A stretch of 64,000 nucleotides of DNA from Alitta virens (GCA_932294295.1 OW028586.1:8089701-8153700), one strand, 5' to 3'; shown: positions 45,801 through 57,027, numbered from the stretch's first letter. The notes: generated by a model from the sequence alone, not told the origin. Translations and numbers: made by a program.

Positions 45801-47083
45801 TGTCTAAATATAATTAAATAGTTTAGGAAAGTAGTGAACATTGTTGTGAAATGCCCTAAATTGCTCTAATGTACTAGACTGATGCTTACTGTTAATGACT
45901 CCTGATCGTGACCTCCTTTCACCTAATGTCATCTTTTGCCTTTCACCACTAACCTTTGTGTTTTAAAATACTTCCTGTATGATCGCATCTGTATTTAGAG
46001 AACTGTTCCCATTTGCCTTGAATTTCTAAATTGCAGTTTTGAAAGTAGCGTGACCAATTTGACTACCTCGTAAAAAAATAATCAAACCTATGTTTGTTAA
46101 TTTTAGAAATAAATAATTTCAATTGTACAATGTTCAACTGGTGAATGGGTCATATTGTTTAAACAATAAAAATTTGTATTGTTTTTCAGCAAGGAGACTT
46201 TGACTGTGCAGCATTTTGTCCGAACATAGCTACATCATTAACGCATAGTGCAGGTAAAATCTATTTTAAAACAAGTTTATCTCTACTATATCCATAGTGA
46301 GATCAACTAATTTACAAATACAAATTTATGTATTTTTTGTCACTCGTGCTTATAAGCACCATTGTCTTCTCGTAGCAATATTATTGGAAATTCGACATAA
46401 CTGCACTTATTGTGCCAAAAATGTGACCAACCTCAGGGCTTGATTACAGTTGTCAACATAACCTACATTACTGAACAAGTAGTTTAGATATAAATTACAC
46501 ATTCAACAGGATTTTATTTTTGTCATACTGGAGTTACCTGCTATCATTTCAATAATATTTGCTCATCTTTTGTGTGCATCATGTAATCAATGTTGTCACA
46601 TAAGTGGTAATGAATATGATGGTGCCACATTTATCTGTACATTCTACTTTATTTGCAGATCAAACAAACTTCACCATCACTTTAGAGTCTCAACTGTCCC
46701 AATGTCATATAAACCGAGACACCTGGATCAGACTCCATACCCCATCGCCCGAACCACAGACAAAAGACAATGACGCAAACACAGACTTGACGCAAAATCA
46801 TGCAGAATCTTGTGTATCAGATGAGGAAATTCAAAATCAAGACACGGAATGCATCGCCAATCCTCCAAACTTGGAGACTGCTCAGATGTTTTCAAGCATT
46901 CAAGATGCTTTGGTATGGGCAGGTCAAGGACGGGACACCATTCTTTCACCTAATGACTGCAAAAATGTGGTTGTTCCGCCAGTATTGGCCGATGCGGACC
47001 ATATTCAAATACTGTGCACTGGCAGTTTACATTTAATTGGAGGTGTGATCAGATTAATCAGTCCCGATATTATTAATGACTGA
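30875..47083 (+). CDS. FPGS: Folylpolyglutamate synthase, 14 exons
   Basis: ATP-dependent ligase that adds gamma-linked glutamates to folates, keeping them in cytosol and mitochondria. Exons: 30875-30955, 33141-33272, 36726-36844, 37018-37132, 37959-38036, 38388-38449, 38555-38735, 39604-39748, 39956-40057, 40559-40656, 44925-44977, 45553-45628, 46190-46253, 46659-47083. All introns are GT-AG and phases agree, giving 576 residues (human mitochondrial form 587). Landmarks: AVRTLNTLQ at 29-37, P-loop GTKGKGST 85-92, SSPHL 111-115, EVGIGG 182-187, GVSSLGMDH 202-210, DGAHT 362-366, FNATGD 398-403 and a C-terminal GSLHLIGG segment. The first 25 residues ([11 protein letters not shown]..) are basic and acid-free, suiting a mitochondrial leader; a second ATG at 30899 could give a shorter form. 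Intron 10, of 4.3 kb, is crowded with repeats. Confidence 0.96.
31390..31468. repeat. Hairpin: 15-bp inverted repeat, 49-nt loop
   Basis: GTGCTTCGACCACTT at 31390-31404 is exactly inverted at 31454-31468, in FPGS intron 1. This is probably a small decayed foldback insertion. Confidence 0.75.
32146..32742. mobile_element. 597-bp MITE with 26-bp TIRs and ATGG duplication
   Basis: Inverted termini of 26 bp (24 matching) start GGGTGATTCC on the left and GGGTCATTCC on the right and share GTCAAATCATCCAG. Both ends are flanked by ATGG (32142-32145 and 32743-32746), a plausible 4-bp target duplication. The inside has no ORF and contains an 18-G tract at 32685-32702. It lies in FPGS intron 1. I recall similar 'GTCATTCCATGTCAAAT' repeats from other animal genomes but cannot name the superfamily. 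Confidence 0.8.
32707..32970. repeat. Exact 132-bp tandem duplication
   Basis: 32707-32838 is repeated at 32839-32970 with no difference seen. The unit includes the right terminus of the MITE plus 96 bp of flank, so the duplication came after the MITE insertion and now leaves two right-hand TIRs. Because 132 is a multiple of three, it creates a spurious open frame. Confidence 0.93.
33853..34073. repeat. 221-bp palindrome in FPGS intron 1
   Basis: Left arm 33853-33959 and right arm 33971-34073 are inverted copies around an 11-nt centre. Strongly matched blocks are AGTTGTAACTCACC, TCGACTGCTTCTCAC and ACTGTCAAAACTCA. Arms of over 100 bp would fold into a long double-stranded RNA in the FPGS pre-mRNA. 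It resembles a foldback MITE, but no target duplication was made out. Confidence 0.88.
34799..36140. mobile_element. 1.34-kb element, perfect 30-bp TIRs, inner palindromes
   Basis: Termini 34799-34828 and 36111-36140 are inverted copies identical over 30 bp, starting GGCAATATCCTGAAATAAGC. Flanking octamers TTTCTTGT and TTTCTTTT (6 of 8 alike) may be an aged 8-bp target duplication. Inside is a tandem repeat with a period of about 227 bp (about two full units and a part). Each unit is centred on a 40-50-bp palindrome with the core TACTCCTGA..TCAGGAGTA, at about 35111, 35338 and 35563. The TIR itself is a variant of this palindrome. There is no ORF, so it is non-autonomous. It lies in FPGS intron 2, at 33273-36725. 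Confidence 0.88.
36461..36608. repeat. 148-bp foldback element with AAACGCATGG units
   Basis: The arms share TGGCCAA.TGTG.CACGTGCG near the ends, and several AAACGCATGG words occur in both orientations. It is a palindrome of roughly 60-bp arms, just upstream of FPGS exon 3 (acceptor at 36725). It would form a stable hairpin about 120 nt before that splice site. Confidence 0.8.
40305..40510. repeat. GC-rich repeat pair related to 47579-47660
   Basis: One copy (40305-40372) reads inverted relative to 47579-47660, sharing GAACATTTTCAGAC, a G/C-tract and ACTTTAAA. A second, partial copy in the opposite orientation follows at about 40465-40508 (CCTGTTTGCCCCCACACTT, then AAATGGGACAGCCCT). This small dispersed family is linked to homopolymer C tracts. 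It lies in FPGS intron 9, just before exon 10. Confidence 0.65.
41095..41830. repeat. CTCGGAG-unit degenerate minisatellite
   Basis: Dozens of CTCGGAGCA words at 11- to 25-bp spacing, densest at 41640-41830 where CCTCGGAGCACG and CCTCGGAGCAA alternate. It is strikingly GC-rich against the local background. A 99-codon minus-strand frame (41521-41820) is a by-product of the repeat. It lies in FPGS intron 10. The sparse units on the left (41095-41500) suggest an old array eroding outward from a recently expanded core. Confidence 0.85.
42525..42630. repeat. Left arm of AACGGCCA tandem inverted array
   Basis: Six units of the form AAAACGGCCAAC or ATAACGGCCAC at roughly 16-bp spacing. The complementary units lie at 44265-44575 on the other side of a LINE fragment. 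The innermost block (CCAGGACGGCCAACTCAAT) is closely mirrored at 44262-44283. Upstream are repeats of ATAGCATCGC at about 42489-42527. Confidence 0.8.
42737..43354. mobile_element. 618-bp foldback MITE built of ACGGCTACA units
   Basis: Left arm (about 42748-42960) carries tandem AAAACGGCTACA/AAAACGGCAACA units. Right arm (about 43147-43345) carries the complementary TGTAGCCGTTTTGG units. The termini share GTCATAA.GGCTACACGC in inverted orientation. Flanking ACTCAGCC at 42729-42736 and 43355-43362 is an exact 8-bp target duplication. The centre holds a roughly 60-bp tandem duplication (GTTCTTTAATTGCCG at about 43012 and 43070). There is no ORF. It lies in FPGS intron 10. TIRs made of short tandem repeats plus an 8-bp duplication point to mobilisation by a DNA transposase supplied elsewhere. 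Confidence 0.85.
43440..44040 (+). pseudogene. LINE reverse transcriptase 3' fragment, decayed
   Basis: Broken plus-strand frames read [14 protein letters not shown], then after a shift [29 protein letters not shown], and after another shift [19 protein letters not shown]. This is the end of the RT domain and the post-RT region of Jockey/CR1/L2-type non-LTR elements. Stops and at least three frameshifts show it is dead. It lies in FPGS intron 10 between the two arms of the AACGGCCA array. Confidence 0.85.
44262..44580. repeat. Right arm of AACGGCCA tandem inverted array
   Basis: Six TTGGCCGT/GTGGCCGTTTT units: one block at 44265-44285 and five closely spaced at about 44497-44575. They mirror the left arm at 42525-42630. 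The 200 bp between the two blocks is unrelated sequence. Confidence 0.78.
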
Positions 47084-47510
47084 TAATCATATCATGAAAA
47101 TTTATCATAGACAGTGGATTTAATTTTTTTTTATTCACGTCACATGGAGTGTTCATGCTTATTGCATATATCAAGGCAGGGATTTCCTTTTAGGTGATTT
47201 ATTTAGAAACGAACATACAGAGTATGTGCTATGTTTGCTATTGTTTGAAGAAGCTGTGTTGTACAAACAGTATGGGTAATACTTGAAACTTAAATAGTGC
47301 CTTAATCATGAATGTATGTGCTTTTACAGAGCTTTGGTAAAATTTGTCATTTCAATGGCACAAATTCTTGTTGCTCACTGACGCAAAAAAACATTGTATG
47401 TATTAATTATTTGATTATTATGGTTTGCAAAAGGACTGTATTGGGATTGATTTTATATGGGAAATCTATTTTGTGAGAATGTATAATAAATCCCATGTTA
47501 TTAAAAACTT
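47084..47510 (+). other. FPGS 3' UTR
   Basis: Follows the TGA at 47081-47083. AT-rich, without ORF. The most likely polyadenylation signal is the AATAAA at 47485-47490. Confidence 0.7.
47485..47490 (+). terminator. Polyadenylation signal of FPGS
   Basis: AATAAA about 400 bp after the FPGS stop codon, followed by a T-rich stretch at about 47508-47518. It is the first canonical hexamer downstream of the stop. Confidence 0.65.
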
Positions 47511-47578
47511 GATTTCTTAAAAGCAAATAAGACTTTATCTGTTCTTGCCTTAATGTTGCCTGTAGTAATGTCAAAAAA

Positions 47579-47660
47579 CATTGGGGGTGGGTCTGAAAAT
47601 GTTCTTGTTCACCCCCCCCCCCCCCCCCCCCTCAACTTTAAATGGAACAACCCTTATTCT
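47579..47660. repeat. Repeat with C20 tract, relative of 40305-40372
   Basis: Reads GGGTCTGAAAATGTTCTTG, then a run of 20 C (47612-47631), then CTTTAAATGGAACAACCCTTA. Without the expanded C tract it aligns with the inverted copy at 40305-40372. It lies about 75 bp beyond the FPGS 3' end. Confidence 0.7.
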
Positions 47661-49833
47661 CATCCATCAACAATTAGATTGATTGAAAGTATATATAGAT
47701 TAAAATATCGTCATGTTATTTATAGGCCTTTCTTGTCAAGGATGCTGTGTGTGCATTCGCTGAGGGCTTTTTGGCAGAGCAGGTTTATGTTTAAGGAAAA
47801 CCACTTTACCATTGGTGGCGCAAGCAGAGACATGTCTCTGGCGCAAGGGTCTAGCTCTTGATTTTCCGCTAGAGGACGACACGTGTCATTAAATTTCCAT
47901 TTTTCGTACGTCGGACGAGCGCGGTGAATGTATTGATCAAGTTGTCCCGCAGTTAATAGGAAATGTTCGTCTAAATATTGGCGTTATCTGGACGTGACAG
48001 CTCAAGATTCTGTTGTACACCATTACCTTTAAGGTCAGTATACTGAAAAACAGTATTTTGAAATGGATTCCAGCTTTAGTCTGTGTTAGTTGGCTGGAAG
48101 AGATCACCCTCATTCTGGCAGTTACATGCACCATGCTATTACCACTGTTTCAGTGTATACATTGTAGTGTGATCTAATAATTACGTCATGCACTAGGCCT
48201 ATCGTGGATTATATTCAATGCAATAAATATGTTAAAAAGAAAAGGATCAGAATAAAGCACTTTCGATCGCCCAGGCTAAATTGATTGCATGTGTGACCTG
48301 GGCTTCGTTATCCCCCCCCCCCCTTCACGAATTCCGGTATCCACCCCTGCATGATCAGAGTGGAGACGACATCACATAATGTAATCATAAGCTGCTATTA
48401 TGCCCAGCTGGGTGTACATCACCAGTTTTGGTTCATGCATGCACACCATTGGAAGAATAGCATAAGATAACAACATATTGATGTACTGAAAATTTGCTTA
48501 AACTATATACTATGGTTTTTATATCTCAATGAACATGGAGAAGAAGAAAAAGAACATCAAGTTTTGAGGCAGTGTTTGTATTGCTAAAAATAGCCCAATT
48601 TGTTGTATTGATATATGCGTGCACAGCGCAGTCCATGGAGCGCAATAACAGTGAGTTACTTGCCTTGTCAATTGGAACATCACATTTCTAGGCACGTGAT
48701 TGGGAGAAAGAATGAATTTTTTTATTGATTTTGTTCGGAAGGCAATATATTTCTGGCCATTGACTCGACGCTAGCTCTAATGTTAGCGATCAGATGCGAA
48801 TTGTTTTGTTATCTTGTGTTGTGAATGTGCTCATTAAATTTCACTCAGTAGGCCTATGGTGATTGATCTATCGAACTTGAATAATATTATGTAACTTTTT
48901 TAAAGGGATTGTGATTTCAGTATTTTCTCAAACTTTTTAAATCTCAAATTTATGACATTCAGTTCCAGGCACTACAAGTATTGATCATGAAGCCTGGGTT
49001 CAGTTCAGGTTTTATTTCTAATGAGGTACATTTTGGATATCTGTAAAGATAAGTTTGCATTTTACAAATTTCTGAAATCTGGGGGAAAATTTTTTTGGAG
49101 AAGTAATACATCTATTGCGGTTATCCATACGTCTGTCGCTACACATCAGACACTGGGGCAAGGCTGACTGGGTAACTGCAGTTACCCAATTCCATGTAAA
49201 GTTGCTTGATCTAAAGCAATATGGATCTCAGCTGAACTGATGCTATAATATCAAAATAAGTAGGCCTGTAGCAACAATGCATTCTCTTTTCCATTGGTTG
49301 TATCTCATTGAAAATATTAAATAAGAATTTATAGTCTACTAATTATGTTCAGTTTACACTCAAACTTCTCTTAACTGGAACAGTCACCTAATTTGCAGCA
49401 AAAATGAAATGTGTTAATATTGATCATGAAGTTGACTAGCTGTATAGATAATTTGAAGTGAAGGTTTTCCATGTTTTACCTGATAGATTTAATCTATACA
49501 TGTACTGATGTATGTGTGTACGTGCATATGTTACATAATAGTATCTATTCAAACTAACACCCAAAATTAATTAGTTGCAAAAATTACCCTAATTAGTTAC
49601 ATTTCCTTATCCTGGTATGAAGTGTATCATACCAAATTTGTATTTCAAATGCTATATAAGTTATTATATATTTAATTATATACGTGTATTCAAATTAAAT
49701 TCTAAAATAATTCTATGTGTCTGTCTAAAAGAAGAATAAAAACTTTATGATGCTAAATATATTCATCAAGAATAGGAAGTAAAATCTCTTGGCTTGCCGG
49801 GGATAAGCGAATCATTCATTGTGACAGCAGATA

Positions 49834-50079
49834 TTGATTATTCCGTTTTCTGTTTACGGAAACCTGTTGAAGATAGATCATTGTTTAAATAGGCACTGGA
49901 TTGGAAAGGACTTCAGAGATAATTTTTCGTACAAGCCATGGAGCAGCACAACAGGATTCTATTCTATATTCTATTCTATTCCATTCGACAAACTGCCTCA
50001 TGAAAATCAAAATACTCACCATTTTCATGTTTTTAAGAGTCTGTTAAAAACTCGCCTTTGTAAAACTTTTTTTAAGTAA
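49834..50079 (+). pseudogene. Possible tail of a LINE ORF2
   Basis: The frame ends HHFHVFKSLLKTRLCKTFFK followed by a stop. A FKSLLKTxL word just before the terminus is typical of the last residues of Jockey/CR1/L2-type ORF2 proteins. The rest of the frame is short and not convincing. It could be chance. Confidence 0.25.
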
Positions 50080-50521
50080 TTTCTAATGCCTGTACAGCTC
50101 ACTAAATTGTTTTTATTTAATGATTAGCAGCGCTTTATAAATTTTGTAATAATTATCATCCGATTATTCTATTCTGTTCCGACAACATATATTATTTTAC
50201 CCTACTGTATTCTGGCTATTGTGTTTTAACTCTACGAAGACTGGCACTGTTAAATCCTCTAAGGTATGCACCAATTGTAGATTTTATTCTCTTCTATTCT
50301 ATTCTATGTAGGCTCTAGTAAGACCAGCTCTCAAATAAGACCTTTAAAATATAAGTAAATTTAATTGTTTTAATAGTGAACTATACATGAACATTTTGCA
50401 TACTTTAACGAATGATTAAACATGATGTACAGTTTTCCAAAAGTTTGATTGATTTCTAAATCTTGAAAGCAACATCAGTTGAACACAATTTAGCGTCCTG
50501 CAAACACAACACCAACTATAG

Positions 50522-50725
50522 GTGTTCTCTTTGTACCGAGCAGTCCAGCAGCCGCAGCCAGCATCCAACATTGAGCATCACTTCAGTGGGAATGATGCGG
50601 ATCAATGCAGTTGCCTTGGCTTCAGAGGCAAGTGGTCTCAGCAGCTGAGTTTAGATCTGTGTAGTGGACGTATAGGTGGGCATTCGATACCTGTGCTCCG
50701 TAATATTGGATTTATTGTGTTCTAA
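50522..50725 (+). CDS. Weak candidate terminal exon, unknown protein
   Basis: Open for about 67 codons after an ACTATAG that could be a splice acceptor. It contains HHFSGNDADQCSCLGFRGKW and ends with a stop. The segment is less AT-rich than its surroundings and uses balanced codons, which is the only reason to list it. I recognise no family and found no upstream exon to join it to. Confidence 0.2.
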   Translation: MFSLYRAVQQPQPASNIEHHFSGNDADQCSCLGFRGKWSQQLSLDLCSGRIGGHSIPVLRNIGFIVF

Positions 50726-52956
50726 GGAAGGATATCGGTGTACATTTTGGTGGATTTTTTATTTTAGAGGTAGGTTTATATTTCTAGCCTGTCATTGTGT
50801 ACTATCGCAGCATTTTCTAGGTTGTTATATTCATATAGTTGTGATATGTTTTTACTTTTGAACTGCACGTATGCTTGTGCATGGCAATATTGTCTACCAC
50901 CCTGACTGACCTGTATGTATATGATGAGTTGTGTTTGAGATGGCAAGTCCATATTCAGTCATGATGATATTTGAATGCATGTACATTGGTAGTATTAGGT
51001 ATCAACATTACCATTTGTGTGGCTGAAGTTACTTAAGTAGTGGTATTAACAGTTTATGATATTCTATGGGGATCTGTATTTTGCTATTTAATAAATTATA
51101 CATGATCAAAGCTAATGCATTAACATAAAAATGAGGGAAAATAAGTCACATATATTTATAAATGGCAGAGAGACTGAATTAAGACTGTGAATTGATATAT
51201 ATGAGTGTATGACTTTATATTGAGGAAAAGATTTTTTTTTTTAACTTATATCTATATTCCCATAATTCACGAGTTGAAGTTAACCGCACTGAACAATCGA
51301 GAATCATGTTTGAATTATTTTGCGTAATGTATTTCAAGTCTACTATAATCTGGGAATTCCAGAATGAGTAAAAGCTGTTGTCGCGGTCAATAAAAATAAT
51401 CCGCATGTATATATGAATGTTATTCGTATTGATATTCTTTGGCAGCACAATGCGTATGTATGAAGTCCATGCATGTAGTCAACATGTAATGTCCACGTTT
51501 TAAAATGGGAAATACATTTTGTCGTTTTATTTTAGAATTATTTTGAGTCAAGATCAAGTGAGGTCAGAATTTATGTGTTCCTAAGTGAGGTATAAGTAAA
51601 AAATCTTAAATAAAAAATAATTTTTTATTATACAGTGTGGTAAAGTTTATTGATAAGCAATCTGTTAACAATTTGAATATCACAAGTTGAAAATATATAT
51701 TGTTACAGTATACGGATAAACAATATCAAACAGTGTTGGAATTATGTACATTTAATGAAATTGTAAAGTAAAGAAAAAAAAGAGGAAATTATTGGGAAAC
51801 TGAAAACAAATAGATAATGTTAATAAAATTTATGAAGTGCAATAACACATTACATTTAATAGAACTTTATCAGTTGAACAATGTTAGAGGCAAGTACCCT
51901 TCATCAATGGCTGCATTCAATATTTGTGTGAGGTTGTAATCTGCATTGGCTAATGTAATGATGAGATGATGAAATATCAAATAAACACCATTGTAAATCC
52001 TTATAATACATATATATTTATGTTGGAAATCTCAAGTCAAATTGTGTTTTGCAGCATTTTGATTGGTATTTAAAAGGCTAAATATTTTAAAGTGAAATAA
52101 TCTATTACAGTAGGGATGCATATAACTTCATAATTTTGATATTTCTCTTTACGTCACTTTGTATTTTACCATAATGTAAACCATGAAGCATATTGCTAAA
52201 AATACATGAATAGTTCAAGGTGTGCATTGTATTACGCATATTACAACAAATTATGTATACGTCAAACCATTTCATTGATCTATATTAGCTATATTTGTAC
52301 ATAAATCACCTCTGGGTCCTGTTTGGTGTGAATTGATGTAATGTTATGAAATTAGCAGGTGGCCTAGGGCAAAAATAATGAAGCCGAAGTGTGACATGTC
52401 TCAAGTGCTTATATTTTGCAGTTTTTGTGAGTTAATGCTTAAAAAAAAACTCACAACCTCCTTAATGACTGAGATTTTTGTATTAATATCATTGTAAGTA
52501 TCATCACTTCATAATTTATTTTGTTGCTGTTGGCTTTTATTGACATTTTTTCATATAAAAAAAGATACTCTACAGCTCTACTCACTAAGGTGATGCTCAA
52601 GAATATGTTGTTTATTGTAAAATTTTACGCGATTCAACAATCTTGTAATATCCCCCTTTAAGAAGCTCAATTTTATTATATTAGTGTTCTATTTAGGCCT
52701 GTGACATTTGTATACAAACAGCTGTGATTTAATTTAAATTATTTTGTGAAAGGACTGTTTAGTCTTTTGGCTGGAGCAGAGATAGTGCATAACACTCAGG
52801 ACACCCATTTTCTCATCTTCTTATTGCTATCCTGGAAACATAAGGAACTTTGTCAGTATTCTGAAATGATATAAGAAACATATTTATATAATGTCATAAT
52901 TTTTTAGCTGTGATCTTTTTTCTAACAGATCAATAAATTCATAAAAATCTGGGTAA

Positions 52957-52959
<3 letters not shown>

Positions 52960-53008
<49 letters not shown>

Positions 53009-53021
53009 GATCACTTGCATA

Positions 53022-53053
<32 letters not shown>
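52960..53053. repeat. (TA)n and (CTAT)n microsatellites
   Basis: TA dinucleotides fill about 52960-53008 with two interruptions. A CTAT tetranucleotide run fills 53022-53053, which is the same GATA-class motif as in the MAP2K7 intron. Confidence 0.95.
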
Positions 53054-53713
53054 GTAGTGCTAGACCACTTGCATAATTTCTTCGATAATACACTGAATGT
53101 GGAAACTTTACTTATTGGTAATATGGAGAGTCTCTTTTGTAAGATGAACCTTGTGTTGATCCTGAATAAACTTAAACTTAAGCTTAACTTAACATTAAAC
53201 AGGCTAAACACCGAATAAATACAAAATTCTTTTAGTTTACAAATCTGAACTAAACGTTTATTAAAAAATGTTAGTTTGGCAAATCATATAATAATCACAA
53301 ATTATTGAAATGCACTGTAAATATTTAACCAACTTCAAAAATTTACACTAAAAATGTTAAAAAATGCAATTTTTCAGCTGTTTATTTTGTTATAAAAACA
53401 GCTCAATTGATTTGCCTCAAATTTTCACAGAGTGCTCACATCATCTACCAAATATTTCATAAGTACAAAGAACACCTCTGGAGTCAGTAGTAAGGATGCA
53501 TTTTATGTGAGACTGAATAGGATATCGAAGGCTTCATAGATAGATTTTGAACATGTTATCAAACAAATTTCATTTGAGGTTACTTTTTCTTTACAATATA
53601 TGTGAGAATGCACCAGGTAACCCGGCCATGTTTTTGCCTTTCAGCCACCTTTTCAACTCCATGCAAGTTTGCTTATTCCGAGTTATGGTTATGTAATCAT
53701 GCATCCATGGGCC

Positions 53714-53850
53714 CATTTGTGCCATATTCATAAGACATATTAATTTGTGCCATATTCATAAGACATTTTCATTTGTGCCATATTCATTTGTGCCATATTC
53801 ATAAGCCATATTCATTTGTGCCATATTCATTTGTGCCATATTCATTTGTG
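53714..53850. repeat. TTTGTGCCATATTCA minisatellite
   Basis: A 15-bp unit ATTTGTGCCATATTC repeated about six times. Some units carry an added ATAAGACAT or ATAAGCCAT, giving an alternation of a short and a longer unit. There is no ORF. Confidence 0.9.
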
Positions 53851-54889
53851 CATACTTATATAAGGTTCTGAATGATATGTTGATGAATACAAATCGGATA
53901 TTTAGATATTTTGTATGTGTTTTCTGTAATCACGAGAAACCACTCCTGGAATTGTTCAACCGCAGGATATTGTTTCAGTCGCATGTAGTTTGATTTTATC
54001 ATTGTAAGTATTAGAAATGTTAAATATTAATTAATTTTGAATATTTTTGCAGTTTTTATTACCCAGATCTACACATTATACAGATTAATAAAAATCCTTT
54101 GTAGATTTGGTAATAGTTAAAGATCTGACAGTGCACGGTACATTTTTGCATGTGAAGGTCACCAAGATAGGTAGATAGATAGATAGTTTGATAGATAGGT
54201 TGATTGATTGATTATTTGTTGATAGATAGATTGACTGACTCACTGACAGACTGACAATTTCAACTCATTCAGTAATGTCGGAGAATACAACATTGCAATG
54301 CTCCTATGTATGGTAGTGATTTTTTTCTGCACAATTTGTTTTGATTTGATAAGCGGAGTCCCTAACAAGTTATCAGTTGTAGATTGCATTCGATCTTAAA
54401 CTGATATCAGCAACAAACAAGAGAATGTTATGATGAAAATAATCAGCTTTTCAGGGATTTATTTATGGACATAATAGCACTTTAATATATTAAAGTCTCC
54501 TCAGGTCTTAGTTTGTGGACACATTCAGTCTTTATCAATGTTTATTACTTACTTAGAGCCCATTTTTTTTGGACTGCAAAGTTATTGTGGTCTGGATTTC
54601 TGAAAGTAGTAAGTACTACCTTTTGATTATCATTTATATGAGCTTTGTAAGTTTTTCATAATGTTGTTTAATTATAGTTTGTAGCTGTTGATGAAAACAG
54701 TGTCTCAAACTTAGTGTAGTGCGAAAACCTTTATAATCAAAGATACTTGTTTGTGTCGATCATAATCTTGACTTTTTGTTTATCCTATCTTGTCGAATGT
54801 TTGTTTATTTTATAACATTACTATAATATAAGATTTGAACTCAAAGAATTATTTTGGTCTATGACATATGTGGCTTGAAGGCAAGGTTT

Positions 54890-55100
54890 AATTTGTAGGC
54901 TTCTGTGGCAATGACTGCGGGTGTATGTGTTCAAACCCTGCGCTGTTTATGAGCTACATCTCCGTCCCTGTGCCATCACATGGGATGTACTCATCATAAT
55001 CTCATCACTGGTAGTGACTGTGGGTCCATGAGTTCAAACCTCACTCCCTGCACTATTTATGAGCCACATCTCAGCTACTCAGTTCCTGTCCCATCGATCG
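54890..55100 (+). repeat. Two tandem SINE-head-like modules
   Basis: Two similar modules each read GACTG.GGGT or TGG then GTTCAAACC and later TTTATGAGC.ACATCTC (about 54911-54970 and 55016-55074). GTTCAAACC resembles a polymerase III B box, and the following part matches the body of the SINE at 57849-58135. They appear to be related but older or divergent copies. Confidence 0.5.
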
Positions 55101-55259
55101 CATCATTTCATCCTTCGCCCTTTTGCAGATAAATTGGGGTTTTAGGGCTTGGTTTTGTGTGGAAAAAGCAAGCAATTGCCTGGTGCAGGAAAAAATGTGA
55201 TGTTACCCCTGTGTTCTTCGAATTAGCACTTTTTTTTTAATGGGTACTTTTTTTGCAGA

Positions 55260-55272
55260 GGGGGGGGGGGGG
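55260..55272 (+). repeat. Poly-G tract, 13 G
   Basis: Uninterrupted G run within a short G-rich patch, preceded by a T-rich and followed by an A-rich segment. It may be another decayed member of the homopolymer-linked repeat seen at 40305 and 47579. Confidence 0.85.
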
Positions 55273-56923
55273 TCAGGGATTGATCCATAAATTGAAAGGG
55301 CCATCAGACCTTTAGCAATATGAAAGTGACATTTTGTGTGCCATAGCCCAGTAATTATGTTGTATGACTTCAATTTGATGAAAAAAAATGTTGGAGCGAT
55401 CAAGTTACCTTTCGAGCAGTCCCTAGCTACGGATTGTGTTAAATTATTCATAAGTCTAAATAGAGGAGTATTTTGGTGCTTGGCCAATTGAGTGTTTTGA
55501 TGTTCAAATGTCAAGGTCGTTGATATACTTGTAATGGACTGTTGTGTGGCCCCTTGATAGTGGTAGGATTTTTGCCTTAGAGGGCCACTCTTACGTGTAA
55601 ATATGCTTATATGATATAGAAAAAGGTTTACCGAGATAAACTGAATTGTGAGAAGTTATGGAATAACTGTAAAAGAGCCAATTGAAATGAGTTATTGGTC
55701 AAGTGATGGAAGGGCTTTTTCGGTCATGCAAGAAGCACAGGTTCAATTGTCATGGTCTAGTAGTTGAGGTGTTTGCCTGCTAACCGCAGTGATGGCAATG
55801 GGGTGAGCACTGGTGTGAGCTCTTAAGCCCTTTCGGTTGGCTTCATGTTAAAAGCTGAATATTCCCCGTCGAAGACTGGCCTGCCAAGCCAGGGTGTAAA
55901 AATAATAGTTTGTGTACAGGTAAGTCTTAAAACTTAATAAATTATGTATATAAATAATCATTTACCTGCTAAACTGATGTTTACACAAGGTTTTATTTTT
56001 AGGTAAAAAATTTGCAAAATGACGACTTAACCTTGACGTAATGTACCGTTTCGTGGTCACATACATTTTTATATTTCTTTTAAATCAGGTACTATGGTCT
56101 TTTATCTATCAATATATGTTGCTTATTTCATGCTACATATTCTCATAGCTAGTTATTGCCAATATTATGTAATCTATGACATTTATTACGTCACTCGTCA
56201 TATATGGACCTTTAATAGGTTAGGTACTTAAGGTGTTGACTGTATGTACATCAATATCAAAAACAGACAGTTGTGTAAATATCAGAATGACAGGTAAAAC
56301 ATGGGTAGAGCTCAGAAAACATCCATGGTCAAACAAATGACCAGAGGCCAAAGAAACTAGAAGGTGTGTCCATGCTATAAGTATATGTAGGAAAGGAAAA
56401 ATTGTTGACTATATGTTGTAGTTGTTGAGAAGTGTTCACATGTGACATTATTGGGATGTATGCCAACTCTAAAGGTAATTGCTCATAAATATATGGATTT
56501 TTGTTGTGCTATTTTGCAAAGTTATGTATAGTGTATATTGCATGGTGCAATGTTATTAACTAAATGTCTGATGAGAAAGGTAATAGTGTTTTAAATGGAA
56601 ATTGGTGGAAGACTCGAGAATTGTTTTAAAGTGGAAGTTTTTTAGGAAACTCATTATTCAATAACATACTAGGATAGGATACAGTATTGAACTCACCCTA
56701 GAGAATGGATAAATACAGTTAGTTTCATTAAAAATGGCCCGTCAAATGGAGCCTAGCCAAAGCTGTAATTGCTGGCTACTCAAAACCGGATGTAAAAGTA
56801 CATATTTATGACATATTACATTAATTTCTTACATTTGCCAATGTTTACACTTTCCTGGTGATAAACGTAAGCCGACTACTTTAGCATGTTTAGATCAGTC
56901 AGGTATAGGTCGCTACAGCCGTC

Positions 56924-56960
56924 TTAATAGAGGAGTAAAGCAGTGAAAATTCAGTCCGAG

Positions 56961-57004
<44 letters not shown>

Positions 57005-57027
57005 GCTGTTTACAGCAGGTAGCCGCT
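56924..57027 (+). repeat. Small MITE copy split by a (TA)n run
   Basis: TTAATAGAGGAGTAAA and AAATTCAGTCCGAG are followed by a TA run (56964-57000), then GTGGCTGTTTACAGCAGGTA. The two blocks are contiguous in the related copy at 61239-61311, so the TA run expanded inside the element here. Confidence 0.7.

Larger units (their letters stand above)
47511..52955. other. Intergenic DNA, no well-supported gene
   Basis: AT-rich. Apart from the C-tract repeat, a C12 tract at 48312-48323, a possible LINE tail (49834-50079), ATTCT/TTCTA simple repeats near 49960 and 50290 and a weak ORF (50522-50725), nothing was recognised. No chain of splice-bounded exons could be built. Confidence 0.5.

Noticed and set aside
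55753..55800. tRNA-like segment GGTCTAGTAGTTGAGG
   Set aside because: A-box-like start only, with no B box at the right distance. It may be another SINE head, but support is too thin to list.
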